From NCBI GenBank assembly GCA_037349105.1, contig JAYJMM010000086.1:682001-746000 (forward strand): a stretch of 64,000 nt of DNA, written 5' to 3'. The DNA is from Limnomonas spitsbergensis (Eukaryota; Chlorophyta; Chlorophyceae; Chlamydomonadales). Of the stretch, positions 44,160 to 56,500 are shown one piece after another. The notes under the pieces are model-generated. The model was not told the DNA's origin. It did not search any database and worked only from the letters and a program-made list of their open reading frames with translations. The position numbers and the translations under genes are program-made. How positions within the stretch are numbered: the stretch's first letter is position 1; each line of letters opens with the position of its first letter.

Positions 44160-45133
44160 AAACATATAAACTAGCGGCGAACGTAGGCTACGCCCGTGTT
44201 CTTGTTGAGCACCCCGAAGTTGCGGTGCACGGTTGCGCTTTGGCTGCTGGTCTGTGCGTGGGCTAACGCTCGCACCCTTTCATATAACGGCCGGACGCGA
44301 TGCCCTATATGCATCAATCAACGGGCGTCACGTCAAGGCGCGGAGTTCGGCAGGACGCACAGTTTTTGGCCACCAGCGATTTTCAACGCGGTCGACCCTG
44401 CTTTCGCCAACTGAAACCCCCTGCGCCAGACCCCGAAAACCCCCTTCAACCAAACCCCGAAAACCCCCTCCATACGGCGGTGCAAAAGCCTTACTGGCGA
44501 CGTTCGTTAATACAAGGACCGCAGTCATCGCACTCTCGTTCCGTGTTGAAGGGCTGAAGATTGATGACGACGACAAGGCGAGGATGCTGCCGCCACTGCT
44601 GGAGCCAGGCTCAGGTGGTGTGCTAGCAGCCAGGCCTTCAAGATAGCCAGATGGTATTTGCAGCACCTCGCAATTCCGCCCCTTCTAATGCAGCCGCGGC
44701 CAGCATGTCCTCCACTCCTCCAGGTTGTGGAGCAGGGCCTGAGGGAGATGCACCAAGCGAGCGCCGTGCTTGGGTTCCTCATTCCTGTCAGTCGATGCAG
44801 AGTAAATCGAGGCTGTGCCACTGTGTGCCGCGTGTTGTCGTATGGGCTGTTGGATGGAGGCCCTGCCATGCAGCAGAAACCGCAACGGTAGCATGCTGCT
44901 GCGGTCATAACGGGGGGTCAGGTGCAGTCATCAGCAGGTTAGAGCGCCAGCCTTTGACGCCATTTTGTGCAGGTGAGACGATGACCGTGTTGGGGCGGTT
45001 GTACCAGAAGCTTGGATCAGTTCATCGGTCGCGACAGGTGAAGAGCTTGAAGGGATGATGGGTGAGCCTGCTGGCTTGTTTGCACCCAGCTGTAACGATA
45101 TGCCACTACGAGGGGCATTGATCGTGATGTAAA
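44160..45133 (+). CDS. Unrecognised small multi-exon gene (model incomplete)
   Basis: TATA-like strings (catataaac at 44163, catataacg at 44281) and a TGTAA at 45129-45133 frame a region with three coding-like islands: 44500-44615 (motifs ALSFRVEGLKIDDDDKARM and LPPLLEPGSG), 44698-44786 (motif VVEQGLREMHQASAVLGFLI) ending at a GTCAGT donor, and 44973-45058 (motif ETMTVLGRLYQKLGSVHRS) after a TTTTGTGCAG acceptor and ending in TGA. Phases of the last two islands do not join directly, so an exon or an alternative site is missing. An ATG at 44300 opens a different frame. The family is not recognised; the third island is short and ends 71 nt before the TGTAA, which supports a real 3' end. Confidence 0.4.
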
Positions 45134-45847
45134 AGGATCTAAATATTTGGGGCGACGGACTCTTAGGGGTATATATACCCCAGATCGATACACCAGCGTT
45201 GCCAAAGGAGCTATGCCCTTGGGGGGGCCGTTTGGCTCCAATTAGCAGGCTTTAAGTGCCATGGGTCAATGACATAGGGAGCCGGAGGCACAACATTGGA
45301 AGGGGAAGAGCAGGAGACAGATTTCATAATGCGAACTCGATACTCAATCCTTATGATGTTACATATATACACAACATAATAACTGAACATTTGAAGCAGT
45401 AATTGAACGAAAAGACGAGCAAATGAAATATTAAATTTACTGAGTACTCCATGCAGTACCAGCACACCAGTGCAGGCAGGTCATATCCTGGCTGCATTTC
45501 TCAGCACCCATACAACTTCAGCACCTCTTCAGCGATTTCCTGAAGCGGTTGTCGTTAATGAACATAAAATGACGTAATATCTTCACCAGCATGACCTAAC
45601 ACGATAAATTGGCAAAAATTGGCAAAAAATTGGTAAGAAAGAAGAACATGATGGCTTGATTCCCACTGCCGTATCATATGAGGCAACGGCTGCACTTCCA
45701 ACAAGTCACATCTATCTGACAGCATCGGCACGCATTATTTCTTAACGCTATGCAGGAGTGGCAACGCTTTCTACCACAGCTGCATGACGAATGATGACAG
45801 GACATTCTGAGCAAACCCTCTGACTGACCTTCACCAACCCAGGGTTT

Positions 45848-47013
45848 TCAAACCACGCCCTCCACCAATACCCGGCCACCACCACCACCACGCCCTCCAC
45901 CACCTCCACCACCTCCAGTAGCAGGGGCAGGACCATTACCACCACCTCCGTTGCCACCAGCACCAGCACCAGGAGCAAGACCACCACCACCTCCGCCAGT
46001 AGCAGGGGCAGGGCCATTACCGCCGCCATTACCACCACCACCTTCAGTAGCAGGGGCAGGGCCATTACCACCATCGCCATTACCACCACCACCGCTTGTA
46101 GCAGGAGCAGGGCCAATACCACCACCGCCATTACCACCACCACCGCCAGTATCAGGAACGGCCATTACCGCCGCCACCATTACCGCCGCCGCCATTACCA
46201 CCACCACCGCCAATACCAGGAGCAGGGCCATTACCGCCGCCGCCATTACCACCACCGCCAGTACGACCAACACCGCGAGGACCAGGAGCAGGACCATTGC
46301 CACTACCGCCAGTGCCATTGCCGCCTCTATTACCACCATTGCCACCGTCAGCCAGCCAGCATGGTTTGCCACCCCCATTTGGCACCAGCCCATCAGAGAT
46401 GGTGCACAAGCAAGCCAGTGTCCACGCCTAGCACTGACATCTCCTTGTAGATAGGGCACCAGGCGCTCAAGAAGGCACTGTGAGTGTTGGCGTACCTCTG
46501 TAAAATCAATGGAAGACAAGGGACCAAAGTGCCAGAGCTCAATGTAACGCTTTGCATGGTACATAATTATCTGATATATGTCTTCCAATTTAAATTCACA
46601 GCCGACCATTGCGCCGCCTTCAAGCATGCAACCATGTGGTGCTGTGATAAGGAAGTCTGACAAGTGTGGCCTGGTTTTGAAGTTGTTTCCAATTAAATGA
46701 TATGCATGGTACAAACAATTATGAGCAATGTGTTCCCGCTTGAATTCACAGCTGACCGTGTCTACCTTGAAGAACGCAATGTCGCAATCACATGGTTGCA
46801 ATGCAAAAGCAAGAGATGAGTGCCCTGGTGTTGAAGCCATGCCAACGTCTACAGGAAGGTAGCCGGACCCTGAGCCCTCTCTTACCCTCATTATGAATGC
46901 GGTCAGCTCCCCATCAGCGAGATTTCGTTCAGTGTCCATGCGGCCCCTCTGGCCCGTCTTAGTCACAACCTCGGTGTAGAAGTGCCCATCAAACGAAGTG
47001 GGGGCATCGGACT
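45848..47013 (-). CDS. Unrecognised protein with Gly-rich low-complexity tail
   Basis: An open frame runs on the minus strand from an acceptor-like GGCCCTTAG at 47014 (first ATG 46939) to a stop at 45848. The first 200 residues look like a genuine domain, with motifs HFYTEVVTKTGQRGRMDTE, GELTAFIMRVREGSGSG, HLIGNNFKTRPHLSDFL and IIMYHAKRYIELWHFGPL. The remainder (45870-46390) is a GGGNGPAPAT-type repeat caused by a cca-rich minisatellite, where the true frame may leave through an intron. Two copies of a cysteine motif (VSCEFKREHI, VGCEFKLEDI) suggest an internal repeat. No family was recognised; a transposon-encoded or host hypothetical protein are both possible. Confidence 0.42.
45870..46350. 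repeat. ccaccattacc-rich minisatellite
   Basis: Irregular units of 36-45 bp containing gtagcaggggcagggccatt followed by accaccacc runs. It encodes the Gly/Asn/Pro/Ala-rich stretch of the minus-strand frame. Confidence 0.8.
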
Positions 47014-47667
47014 AAGGGCCCTGAAGGTGGGAGGGACCGCTAGAGTGAGCCACGTGAAAACACCATGCGTGTACACTCGCTGCCATGTTGGACCATCATC
47101 ATAAACATGCAGGGCCATGCAGCATAATTAGAGAACTCTTGAGCTGCCAGCGCATGGCCTAAAAAAAATTAGGGACCCCATCCCCCCTAAATCTCCAAAA
47201 CGCATCCGTTTGACATGGGAGTTGCACCTAAGGATTTTTGGGAGGGCATCTCGGCTTCAAGAAAAAATAGAAAACGATTTTTTAGGGGCTTGGACCACCC
47301 CCCCCTCCTAGTTTGACATGCGTTGACCGGGAACTTAACGCTGCCCGTTGACCATGCATAGGGGGTCGTTGGAAAGCCCTTTCCCTACCCTATGCAGTGA
47401 GATCTTCATATTATGCAGTTTCCTCGGGACTGAGATGTTATTCGCAAAATAAGCTGTTGTGAAATCTGCGAAATCCTCATTGTTTGGCTCTCTGTACCTC
47501 AGTCACCGTTGGGCCAAAAGGCATTTTAAGACCAGATATGGTAAGCTCTCGTCAAGATCTATACTTTTCGAGGATGGGGTGTTTTTCTTTGATTTTTGCC
47601 CCCCTCCCCTCGTGCACCTGTGCACATTTCCTTACCTTTCTGTGAGGTTTTGTGAAATTGTTGCAGT
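47014..47667. other. No supported gene
   Basis: Contains homopolymeric C and A tracts. The plus-strand frame 47459-47710 has no supporting context. Confidence 0.35.
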
Positions 47668-47872
47668 CCAACAGAGCATCTTATATGATGCATGGGACAT
47701 GTGCCTATAAACCGGTACAGGCACTGAATACGCTAGGACAGCGAGCGGAAACACATGACCCCCCTGGGCTAGTCACCAACTCACAAACACCGAGCAGTAG
47801 CATGGGAATGTACCCCATAGTGGCATAGTGCAGACGACAAGCTCCAGCCATATAACATGACGTGGGTTCTAA
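47668..47872. repeat. Dispersed repeat of about 200 bp, copy 2
   Basis: Matches 27403-27600 in ordered blocks, including aaaccggtacaggcac, acccccctgggc, ccccatagtg and aacatgacgtgggt. Confidence 0.7.
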
Positions 47873-50487
47873 GAATTTGGTTGAACACCGCCTAGGAACA
47901 AAAGTGATTGCGTGAAGCCTGGTAATTCTATGTGAAACTGTGTCATGTGTAACTTCTGTGGGTAATGTGTTTTTAAAGTGTGAGCTGTGTGTAGAAAATC
48001 ATTGAGATGAGTACCGCATGTGAAACTTCCTCCGGCCCTCGCGTTGCTGTCCATTGGGCTCAAAGTCGTTTGCATGTTTGTACGCAATGTATGTGCTCGT
48101 AGTGGGGCAGCCACGTCCTCGGCCAAGTTGATTTCGGACTGACCACACACCACATACTGCACAGTACGTGTCATGCACTCGCGTTGCGCTGCTTTAAGCG
48201 CAAACTCGTTGAACAGGTAAGGCATGGTTGCCTGGGTGCTCGCGTTGATCTGCAGCGCTGCAGCCAGCACTTGACCAGGTTTCGACCTTGAAGGATGACA
48301 GTTGACACTGCAGAACATGTGAAAGACGATCGTAGGGACTATCGTGCAGCTTTGTTCCAGGCGCAAACTCGTTGTCTAAGCAAGGGTTGGCAGTGTCGGT
48401 AGATTTGCTTGCCTCCTTCAGTTTCCCGTGAATGAAGTGCGACGACCTTTCGACAGAGCGTCCAGTGCCATGCATGCACGAACAATGTCATCCAAGCACA
48501 ACACAACTGCAGCAGTTGAAAAGAAAACATATATGCGCACTCACAGGTCAACATATAAGAACCTTTGTCTGTTCTGATTGAGGCTTGGGGACCTGCTGCT
48601 CAGGTTTGGCCACCTGCTGCGTTCGGTGTGCAAACAGGCTGTTGCTGTGTGCACAGTATCACCCACGGCATGAACCCTATTATTGACAGTTCACGCTGAA
48701 GATAATGGTACGGAACATGTGAGTATGACCAGCTGCTACGCAATAAGTCTTCGCACAGGAAAGCGTCCCACTTCATTTTCTGTTCCTACATGTTCAAATG
48801 CACATGCCCTGCAATAAATATGATGCCGCGCTGGACTGTAAAAACAAGTGCTAGGCTCACATGGTGGCACAGCTGCTGACATTTAAAGCCCAGAAGCAAC
48901 TAGACACACGCACAAGGACGACAGTTGACACTAGGTACTGAAACTGCAGAACATACGCATGCGTATGACCTTTATTTGCTGTAGGTGCTACGTTAGATGG
49001 CAGGCGTTGAGATGCTCCACAAGTGCAGAATTGCGGCGTGGCAGTGTGCCAACGAAGGGGCAAGTTTGGGATGGTTAGGGACAGATGCCCGGCACATGTG
49101 CATGTGGCCTGTCAGGACTGGGAGCTAGGGAGGGCGACAGCCATGTACATTCAGTGTCCAGCATGCACAGTTGACCGAGTCACACATACATTAGATTGGT
49201 GGACATGAATCATAAAGCCAGCTGCAAACACAAAACTATATCCGAAACAGCTACCGGTGTACCGGTAGACCACCTGCCGTACGTGGAAGATTGAGCGTGA
49301 AGCAATAAGGCGCGCGCCTTTTCGTTTTGTGTCTTGACTTCAATTCAACAAAAAGTTGTCCTTCTGTCTGTGTAACTACTGACCGCAATCCGAAGATATA
49401 CGCTTTCTGAACACATCTGAACACTTGAGCCTTCGGGCTCAGATTCCAGCGCCCCAAACATTCCGGTGATGAGGAACCGAGGTCGTACCGAAACTGCGAC
49501 ACAGCGCCAACGAAGAACTGATAGGGAACGTCAGGGTAGACAGATGTAGGTTGCTGCAACTCCGGTTCTGTTTGTTCACCCGATCTCAGGGCCATCGATC
49601 GTGTCTTTACACCTCTACCATAAGTGTGCCTGTTGTCCTATGCGGCGTCCAACTTTGCGTTTCTTTGACTAACAAATGCATATTATGCTCGTGGCAGAAG
49701 TCGTGTCGCCTTGCGTCGTACCGGCGCACAACAACGCGGCTCTGCACTTGCTGCAATTCTTCGCAATCGGTGAGATTTCGACTTAACAAGCTGCCCAAGT
49801 GTGATACGGTTATGTTGTATAGGTCCTAGACTATCTGTACAACCTTGTTCCGTGACATCAGAGGTCTATGCAAGTATATGGTATTATGCGGTATTATCTC
49901 ACATTCTACGATGCTGATTGCAGTTGTTTCTAAAGGGCTTATGCAATCCTTTGCACGGAACATGCTGGTGCCTGCGCACCTTTGCTTTACCAGTGTAACA
50001 AATTTGTTGAGAGTGCTGCGCATGTTTAGAGACTGCTGCATATGTTTTCAGCGTGCTCTGTCTGTTTTCAACATACTTACCTGCCTTGCAGGACTCATGA
50101 TGCAATACTGCACGCACACGCTGTGGCCCAGAAGCGCAATGTACGGCGTCAACGGTAAGACTATTATGACATTTGTGTATGCAATGCAGCACCTTGCTTG
50201 CAGCTGTGACATGTAGCATGTCCCATGCAATGGCATGTCAGGTGCACCGGATTTCCTGTTTATTTCTTGTGTTCATGACGCAATCCTGACTTGCTTGCTA
50301 CAGGCTGATCACTGCTGCCACTACGTATCGCCGACAGCAAAGAAAGTTGCGGTGCGTGGCATCAAGAACTGCATGGTTAGGGTCCCCCGTATGTGTTGGT
50401 AACTAGCTTGTTCCTTCTTTGGCCGCCCTTTCCTCTATGAAGTAGACTCCTGCATTATAAGCGGACCTTACTATAGGTGAACACATC
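47873..50487. other. Gene-poor region
   Basis: The longest frame is a minus-strand stretch of 166 codons (48366-47869) with mixed composition and no recognisable motif. A block (gacagttgacact...aactgcagaacat) occurs at 48296 and again, diverged, at 48920, and cgcaaactcgttg occurs at 48198 and 48361, so some of this is internally repeated. No RNA gene was recognised. Confidence 0.35.
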
Positions 50488-50742
50488 ATGGCTGCTTACC
50501 TACCATTCGCTGAATCACTGAACATGTTGACATCAGCATATACCGCTGTGAAAGCTATTTCCTTACCTCGGAGGAGGAGGGCTGCGTCATCACTAACCAC
50601 CAGTATATTTTCCTGTGGGCGTAGGAAGACGGATCCCGAAGCGTGCGAGCTGATAGACGGTATCATTGCCAAGCTCCTGGCTTTTGCTCATGTGGACCTG
50701 CTGGAGGACAACCAGCTGGACCCCCCCCTGCCCGCCCCCTGA
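50488..50742 (+). CDS. Hypothetical 84-residue open frame
   Basis: Opens with ATG in a TATAGGTGAACACATC context and ends in TGA. The protein has a Lys/Arg-rich middle (SLPRRRRAASSL) and an acidic, helix-prone end (ACELIDGIIAKLLAFAHVDL). No family was recognised. It may be the first exon of a longer gene or a chance frame. Confidence 0.25.
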   Translation: MAAYLPFAESLNMLTSAYTAVKAISLPRRRRAASSLTTSIFSCGRRKTDPEACELIDGIIAKLLAFAHVDLLEDNQLDPPLPAP

Positions 50743-51524
50743 TAGTCGACCTCAGCACTGCTCGCGAGTTCCGTGCTAACCAACGTAACGTTGTCCCACC
50801 AGAACCAAAGAGGAAACACTGGGCTAATCGCCCTAAACCTCTCAAAACTCAACACACCCCCGCGTCCAGGCCAGTCTAGTTCAGCCAAACTCGAGACTCC
50901 CTCAGTCTATAACGTCATCACCCTAGACCAACCTCAATCACGAAAACACTCCCCTATTCGACAGTCAGCCAACAAACGACATTGGACAAACGGCCTTTAC
51001 ACAACCGTATTTCCGGACACAAACCCTATCCTTTCTGGCTTCACAGCCCATCATGGACTGCACAAGTCATGCAACCCAGTTTGGGGTTCAGTGTTCAATG
51101 CACACACGCTAACGCATTAGAACCCTACGTACATAATACCGACAGCCCCGCCGCACAGGCAACACACGCATCACCCCATCAGCACATTCCACCAAAACAG
51201 TACCACCATTGCACCAGATGTTCAGCACGTACACAGAGGCAACAGGGAAAACTCAGCAAGTACTGCTACACCATCAAACAGCCTAGCACACCGCAGCAGA
51301 TTTCAGGGCAGCCACGTCACTCGGGGGCTGCGCCAAAGGCACAGCTTTTACAAATATTCATCCCATCAAGGGCTTGTAATTTGTTCAAAGCTCCCCCTTA
51401 ACCTGGCAAATAAAAGCAAAAACTCATGCAGCTGACACCTCCAGCCCATCGACAAAGAGCTGAGCATGCGTGAAAAAACGCCCTCAACTTCATCTCCTTG
51501 GCAAACAGGACCTTGGGCCACAGC
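50743..51524. other. No supported gene
   Basis: AC-rich sequence on the plus strand without splice-supported coding islands. Confidence 0.35.
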
Positions 51525-51915
51525 TCATGCCGTGCCGTCAGCTCCGCAGATGGTGACACCCTTGCCTGCAAACTGATTCCTCCTGTCCACTATGCTCTCA
51601 ACCTCGCTGCGATTGTCCCCGCAGATCTTGATCTTCCGCATTAATTTGCCCTCGGGGTCCGGCTTGCCCATGCGAAAGGCGCTACTGACATTGGTAGTGA
51701 TACTCATCAGCTTGCGCCCACGCGGCCGAGCTTTGAGCGGACCCAGAGGTGTAACGTTATTGACCCATGAGCTTGCACACTGTCTCACAGACCAGAGCCG
51801 CACATTCCCTCCCCAAACTACCTTCTGACATGCTGGATATCACGAAACTGGAATCCCTGCTGTCCTGCATGGCGAGCAGCGCAGTGCTGCTGGCACCCAT
51901 GCTGGTTTCTAGAGC
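51525..51915 (-). pseudogene. 3' end of an unknown gene, interrupted by a short element
   Basis: On the minus strand an exon-like island from an acceptor near 51916 (ALETSMGASSTALLAMQD, ending SSMSE with donor GAAG|GTAGTT near 51823) is followed by an acceptor GTGAGACAG near 51781. The next island would read CKLMSITTNVSSAFRMGK and continue through KIKICGDNRSEVESIVD to a TGA at 51525, in the correct phase, if the insertion at 51711-51765 were absent. With it present, a stop falls inside the element and the frame shifts (61 bp added). Upstream exons were not identified and the family is not recognised. Alternative splicing across the insert could rescue part of the gene. Confidence 0.45.
51714..51765 (+). 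mobile_element. Short (about 52-56 bp) insertion element in an exon
   Basis: The core cgcggccgagctttgagcgg followed by acccagaggtgtaacgttat is the reverse complement of the 8129-8184 element. It is flanked by catcagcttg (51705-51714) and catgagcttg (51766-51775), a 10-bp imperfect target-site duplication. Confidence 0.65.
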
Positions 51916-51929
51916 CTGACAAGAAAAAA

Positions 51930-53559
51930 CGCAAGCGAAGCTGAAAAAAAATAGGGCTCATTAGTCCGCCTAAAAACTAGGGGTTGAGTTTTACTGTTTG
52001 CCCGAATAAACCATGAACATGCCCCGATGGCAGGCGCATACCATAAAAGTACTGTTTTCTTAAGCCCCATGGAGGCATGGAAGACTAACAGTGTGTGCAC
52101 CGCAAGCCACTTTTATTTGATGCTTCCCGGGGATGCCTCTATACCTTTGAAGGTCAATTTTGAGGTTCTTCGCTTTGGGGGTTCACAGAGCATGCAATTA
52201 ATACACTCCGGTGATACAAGTGAACAACTTTGGGGGTTGATTTTCACGAATAACCGCTATGTCCTCTGTTTCTTCAGGCCGTTGGCTGTTATTGCTGTAA
52301 CGAAATTCATTGGTGGCTGTGCAGGAGAGAAATTGCTCGAGTTCAGTCCGATCTTATACGGTACCACAGGAATGCTGAGACGTGCAGCGGCCTCAACGTC
52401 AGTGATCAGGAAGCGGTTGGAACCTAAGTCAAGCATAGCCTTACTTGCGCTGCAACACCTTTTCATCGTGAATAAGGTGCCCCACGCACTTACATGGATC
52501 GTCAACGAGGTGGCATAAATATAATAGCCGACATGGAAGGTGGCTGAAATAGTCAATAGCAATGCCAAGGACCAATGCCATTAGGGCAGAAATGATTACT
52601 GGGTCCGGGACAGGCAGCGGACTTAATGTGAATGACTCAGGAAGGATTCTTATACTTGATTAAGAAAAGAAAGAATGCCTGTAGTGAGCAAGGTTTTTCT
52701 TTGGTTCCAAAATCGAAGTAGTGGGATCAGAAACCGAAAACTGACAAAGCAGTACAAGCCACCCATACGTGCGGTGCACCCATACGTCGTGACAGCAGCA
52801 GCGGCGTCCCCAAGCGTAGAACCTAACAATGAGGTGCTGCGTACCAGAAGCACAGACCGACCGAGGACCATCCCAGCTTACAGACTCCTAAATCCTGACA
52901 TCTGAGTGTAGGGCCTGATGTATGCAGGGTGTGGATCCTAGAACCCCGGTTTTGAACCTAAGTTTCGCGGGGGTTCTTGTGCCTCCCATGCCAGGTGAAA
53001 TCTGACCCGAATATCCGATCCAATCCACCTCATTCGTTTTCTGTCCTGGGATGCCATCACGCCACGTATCCAAATCCCTGCTTCGGTTGCTTGGCCCAGA
53101 TGCCGTACGAGGGATACTACAGCACGACGCAGCGCTGTCGCGACACCTGCTTCCGACACCCTTCTCCAGGTGCCCGTAGTGTAATATTGCCCCTAGGTGT
53201 GATGCTGCATGCTGTCAGACCGGGTCGCGCTGCGCTGCTGCATGTTGGCCTTCCTAAAAAGGGATACAGCAGACCACTGGCGCTTCGTGAGGCCGGATTA
53301 AACTGTTGCCCATAATTTGTTTTCTCAACCCCTACCACCCGCTCACAGGAAGGCCAGCTGCAGCGCACAGGGTCTAGATCAAGACGAGGGCACAAGCTGC
53401 AACCCGGAGTTGCAGCTCTGCAAGGGCCGCTCAAGCGGCGCGCCAGCTGCATGGCGCCCTGCCATCCGCGCATGGCTGCCCCAAGGGCCACACAGTCGCT
53501 GCCTTGCGGGCGGGCTTCTCCAGCGCGGATGCCTGCCCAGTTCAGCGCTGCCACCATCT
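51930..53559. other. No supported gene
   Basis: Several short open frames on both strands (for example plus 52675-52905) lack context. 53350-53559 is open in the same frame as the downstream RAP-like exon and follows a GCTCACAG acceptor-like string, so that exon may begin earlier. Confidence 0.3.
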
Positions 53560-56500
53560 ATGTCGTGCAGAACTTATCCCCGGTCCAGCTCCACCCAGAG
53601 GGGCCCCCCCAGCCTCAAACCGAGGGGCGTTTCGAGCCTCCCCCAGTGGAGCCTTCCCATACCATTCCAGAGGGGCTTATCCAGCGTCCCCAGCATCATG
53701 GACACTGCTGAGCGCGCCCCAGACCTCCTTGCCTACATGATGCAGCCGGACTCCCACACCCAGCTGTGGCAGCATCTGCAGGAGCTGGCGGGGCGCAGCG
53801 GGGCCACGGGGGCTACTGGCGGGGGCGGGCAGGGCGCCTCGGACGCGCTCGTTGAGGCCGTGAAAGGGCTTATTATGGCCCGCTTACGCGGGATGACGGG
53901 TGCGTGGGCCAATGTACTCTCTAGTTGAGGGCAGGGAGGAGCATGCTAGGTAGCAGGTATGTGGGCTTAGGGAGGTGACAGATGTGTCGGCCTAGGTGCT
54001 CTTTAGTTTAAGGCAGGGAGGAGCATGCTAGATAGCAGGTATGTGGGCTTAGGGAGTGGACAGCTGTGCGGGCCCAGATTCTCTCTAGAAAAGGGCAGAG
54101 GGGGTGACCTGCAAGATGGCAGCTGCGGGCCTAAGGGGATGACAGGAGCGTGGGTTTAGGCGGTCCTTAGGGCAGGGGGAGGGGGTGGCAGGAGCGGGTG
54201 CGGCCCGCATGCGTGAGATGAGGGGTTCGGGAGTGCTTGCCAGCGCAAGCTGGTGGGTGTCATGGTTGAGAGATTGGCTTCGCAGGCCGATGCACTTGCC
54301 AGCGCAGGGGGAGGAGTTGGACAAGGGGGGATGTGTGTGGGGTGGGGGCATTCGTAAGGGGGGCATGAATAGTTTGTGAGTCTAGGATGCCTGGGGGTGC
54401 AGGACATGTGGGGAGGGGGTGAGGGGAAAGGTTGGGGGGCTCCCTCCGGCACGGCAGGGAAGAGCAGGTGGAAGATAACGGGTGCGGCCTACTTGCGCAA
54501 GATGACGGTTGTGTGGGCCGAGGCGCTCGCATGTGCGGGGCCAGGTGTGTGGGGGGAGCAGGGGCAGGGTTGGGGGGGAGCATGTGTGATGGGGGTAGGG
54601 GCAAGTAGAAATTTCCAGCACTTCAGATCTTTAGACCTTTCCACTTAGATATCCCTTAAATGCAGTATTGCTAGTATGTGACAACTGTTGACAGACCTTG
54701 ACACAACATTCTGTCTCCTCGTGGGGCTTACAAAATTACCAAGCCCTTTTCTTACGGCCTTGTGGCCCATGTGCAGTATTTTGTCGATTTCAAATCTGCC
54801 CGAGCTCATTATTGGACACACACACTGAAAGGGGGCAATGGGAGGGTGATCGAGCTATATGGTTTTGCGTGCTTGATGCCCTATAAGAACCCTCGGAGAA
54901 ACTATGGACAAGTGGCCGAATAGCTTTGGAATATCGATCCAGCTCGCCGTTTCATCTGCCTCGCATGGGCTTGCGAGGGCCAGATTTAAAAAGCCCGACC
55001 ACATACAGCAAACCCAAGTCAAGGAAAATCTCACCCCAACGCCATGTGCTGGCCAGTGACTTGTAGCTAAGATGCTAGGGTAGCATGAATAAAACCTATA
55101 ACTCAGAAAACAGGGTACCCGTACGCATATAAAGCCGACACCCCAACATCACCAGCCACCCACCTCCTCATTCATGCTAGCCCCATTGGCAGTTAGCTGC
55201 TCACCAATCCATACCCATAACATGATATATCTCTAGCATGAAGCTGGACACAAGGGATGTAGACCCATCAGGTCTTAAGACTGCCAGACCAGCCATAAAG
55301 GAATTCTTACTTACTTTGGCACCAGGGCAGGTTGATTCTGCTCTGCCCTAGAGGGAGCAGGGAGAGTGTGGGAAGCATTTCGGAGGGTTGAGTTGCTGGT
55401 ACGTTGGTGGGGGATAAGTTGTTGCTGTATCGCGCAGCGCCTTCGCGCCCTGGGGTGTGGGTGCTGCGGCGCGCAGTGTTGGCGGTGCTGTCTACTAGCA
55501 GCTGCAGGCGCTGGGGCTGCTTCAGGGGAGACATAGTGTGGAATCTCCACACCCTGTTCCCACTGTGTATTTTGCCCATGCCTCTGCCCTTGCTCCTCCC
55601 CCTTACCTCCTGAGGTGACATCATGATCTTTCAGATTCTGGCCTTGATGTGACTGCCAGGCTGACCCTAGATCCTCAGCTACAGACATCAACCTTAAAGG
55701 AAGGCAATTCGAATCTTGGGCATCCCGGCTATTTCATGCTTTCAGTCTCCTGACCCGCGGCTTCCATTGGTTCCAGATTCCAATGGAACTTCCTCGGAAC
55801 AGGTTTTGCCAAAGCGGTCTCAGTATCATTAGGCAGGGGGTCGCGGTATCATTAGGGAGGGGGTCTCAGTATTGATAGGGAGGGGGTCTCAGTATTGATA
55901 GGGAGGGGGTCGCGGTATCAATAGGGAGGGGGTCTCAGTATTGATAGGGAGGGGGTCTCAGTATTGATAGGGAGGGGGTCTCAGTATTGATAGGGAGGGG
56001 GTCTCAGTATTGATTGGGAGGGGGTCTCAGTAATAATAGGGAGGGGGTCTCAGTATTGATAGGGAGGGGGTCTCAGTATTGATAGGGAGGGGGTCTCAGT
56101 ATTGATAGGGAGGGGGTCTCAGTATTGATAGGGAGGGGGTCTCAGTAATGATAGGGAGGGGGTCTCAGTATTGATAGGGAGGGGGTCTCAGTATTGATAG
56201 GGAGGGGGTCTCAGTATTGATAGGGAGGGGGTCTCAGTATTGATAGGGAGGGGGTCTCAGTATTGATAGGGAGGGGGTCTCAGTATTGATAGGGAGGGGG
56301 TCTCAGTATTGATAGGGAGGGGGTCTCAGTATTGATAGGGAGGGGGTCTCAGTATTGATAGGGAGGGGGTCTCAGTATTGATAGGGAGGGGGTCGCGGTA
56401 TTGATAGGGAGGGGGTCGCGGTATTGATAAAGAGGGGGTCTCAGTATTGATAGGGAGGGGGTCTCAGTATTGATAGGGAGGGGGTCTCAGTATAGATAAG

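Noticed and set aside
44233..44646. Single-exon gene from 44233
   Set aside because: The start codon is TTG and the frame crosses a likely intron; only its 3' part looks coding.
47869..48366. Minus-strand frame of 166 codons
   Set aside because: No recognisable motif, no splice or polyadenylation context, and part of the region is internally repeated.
53451..53711. Alternative reading frame with ATG at 53451
   Set aside because: It stops before the conserved part; the frame ending in RLRGMTG is the one that joins in phase with exon 2.
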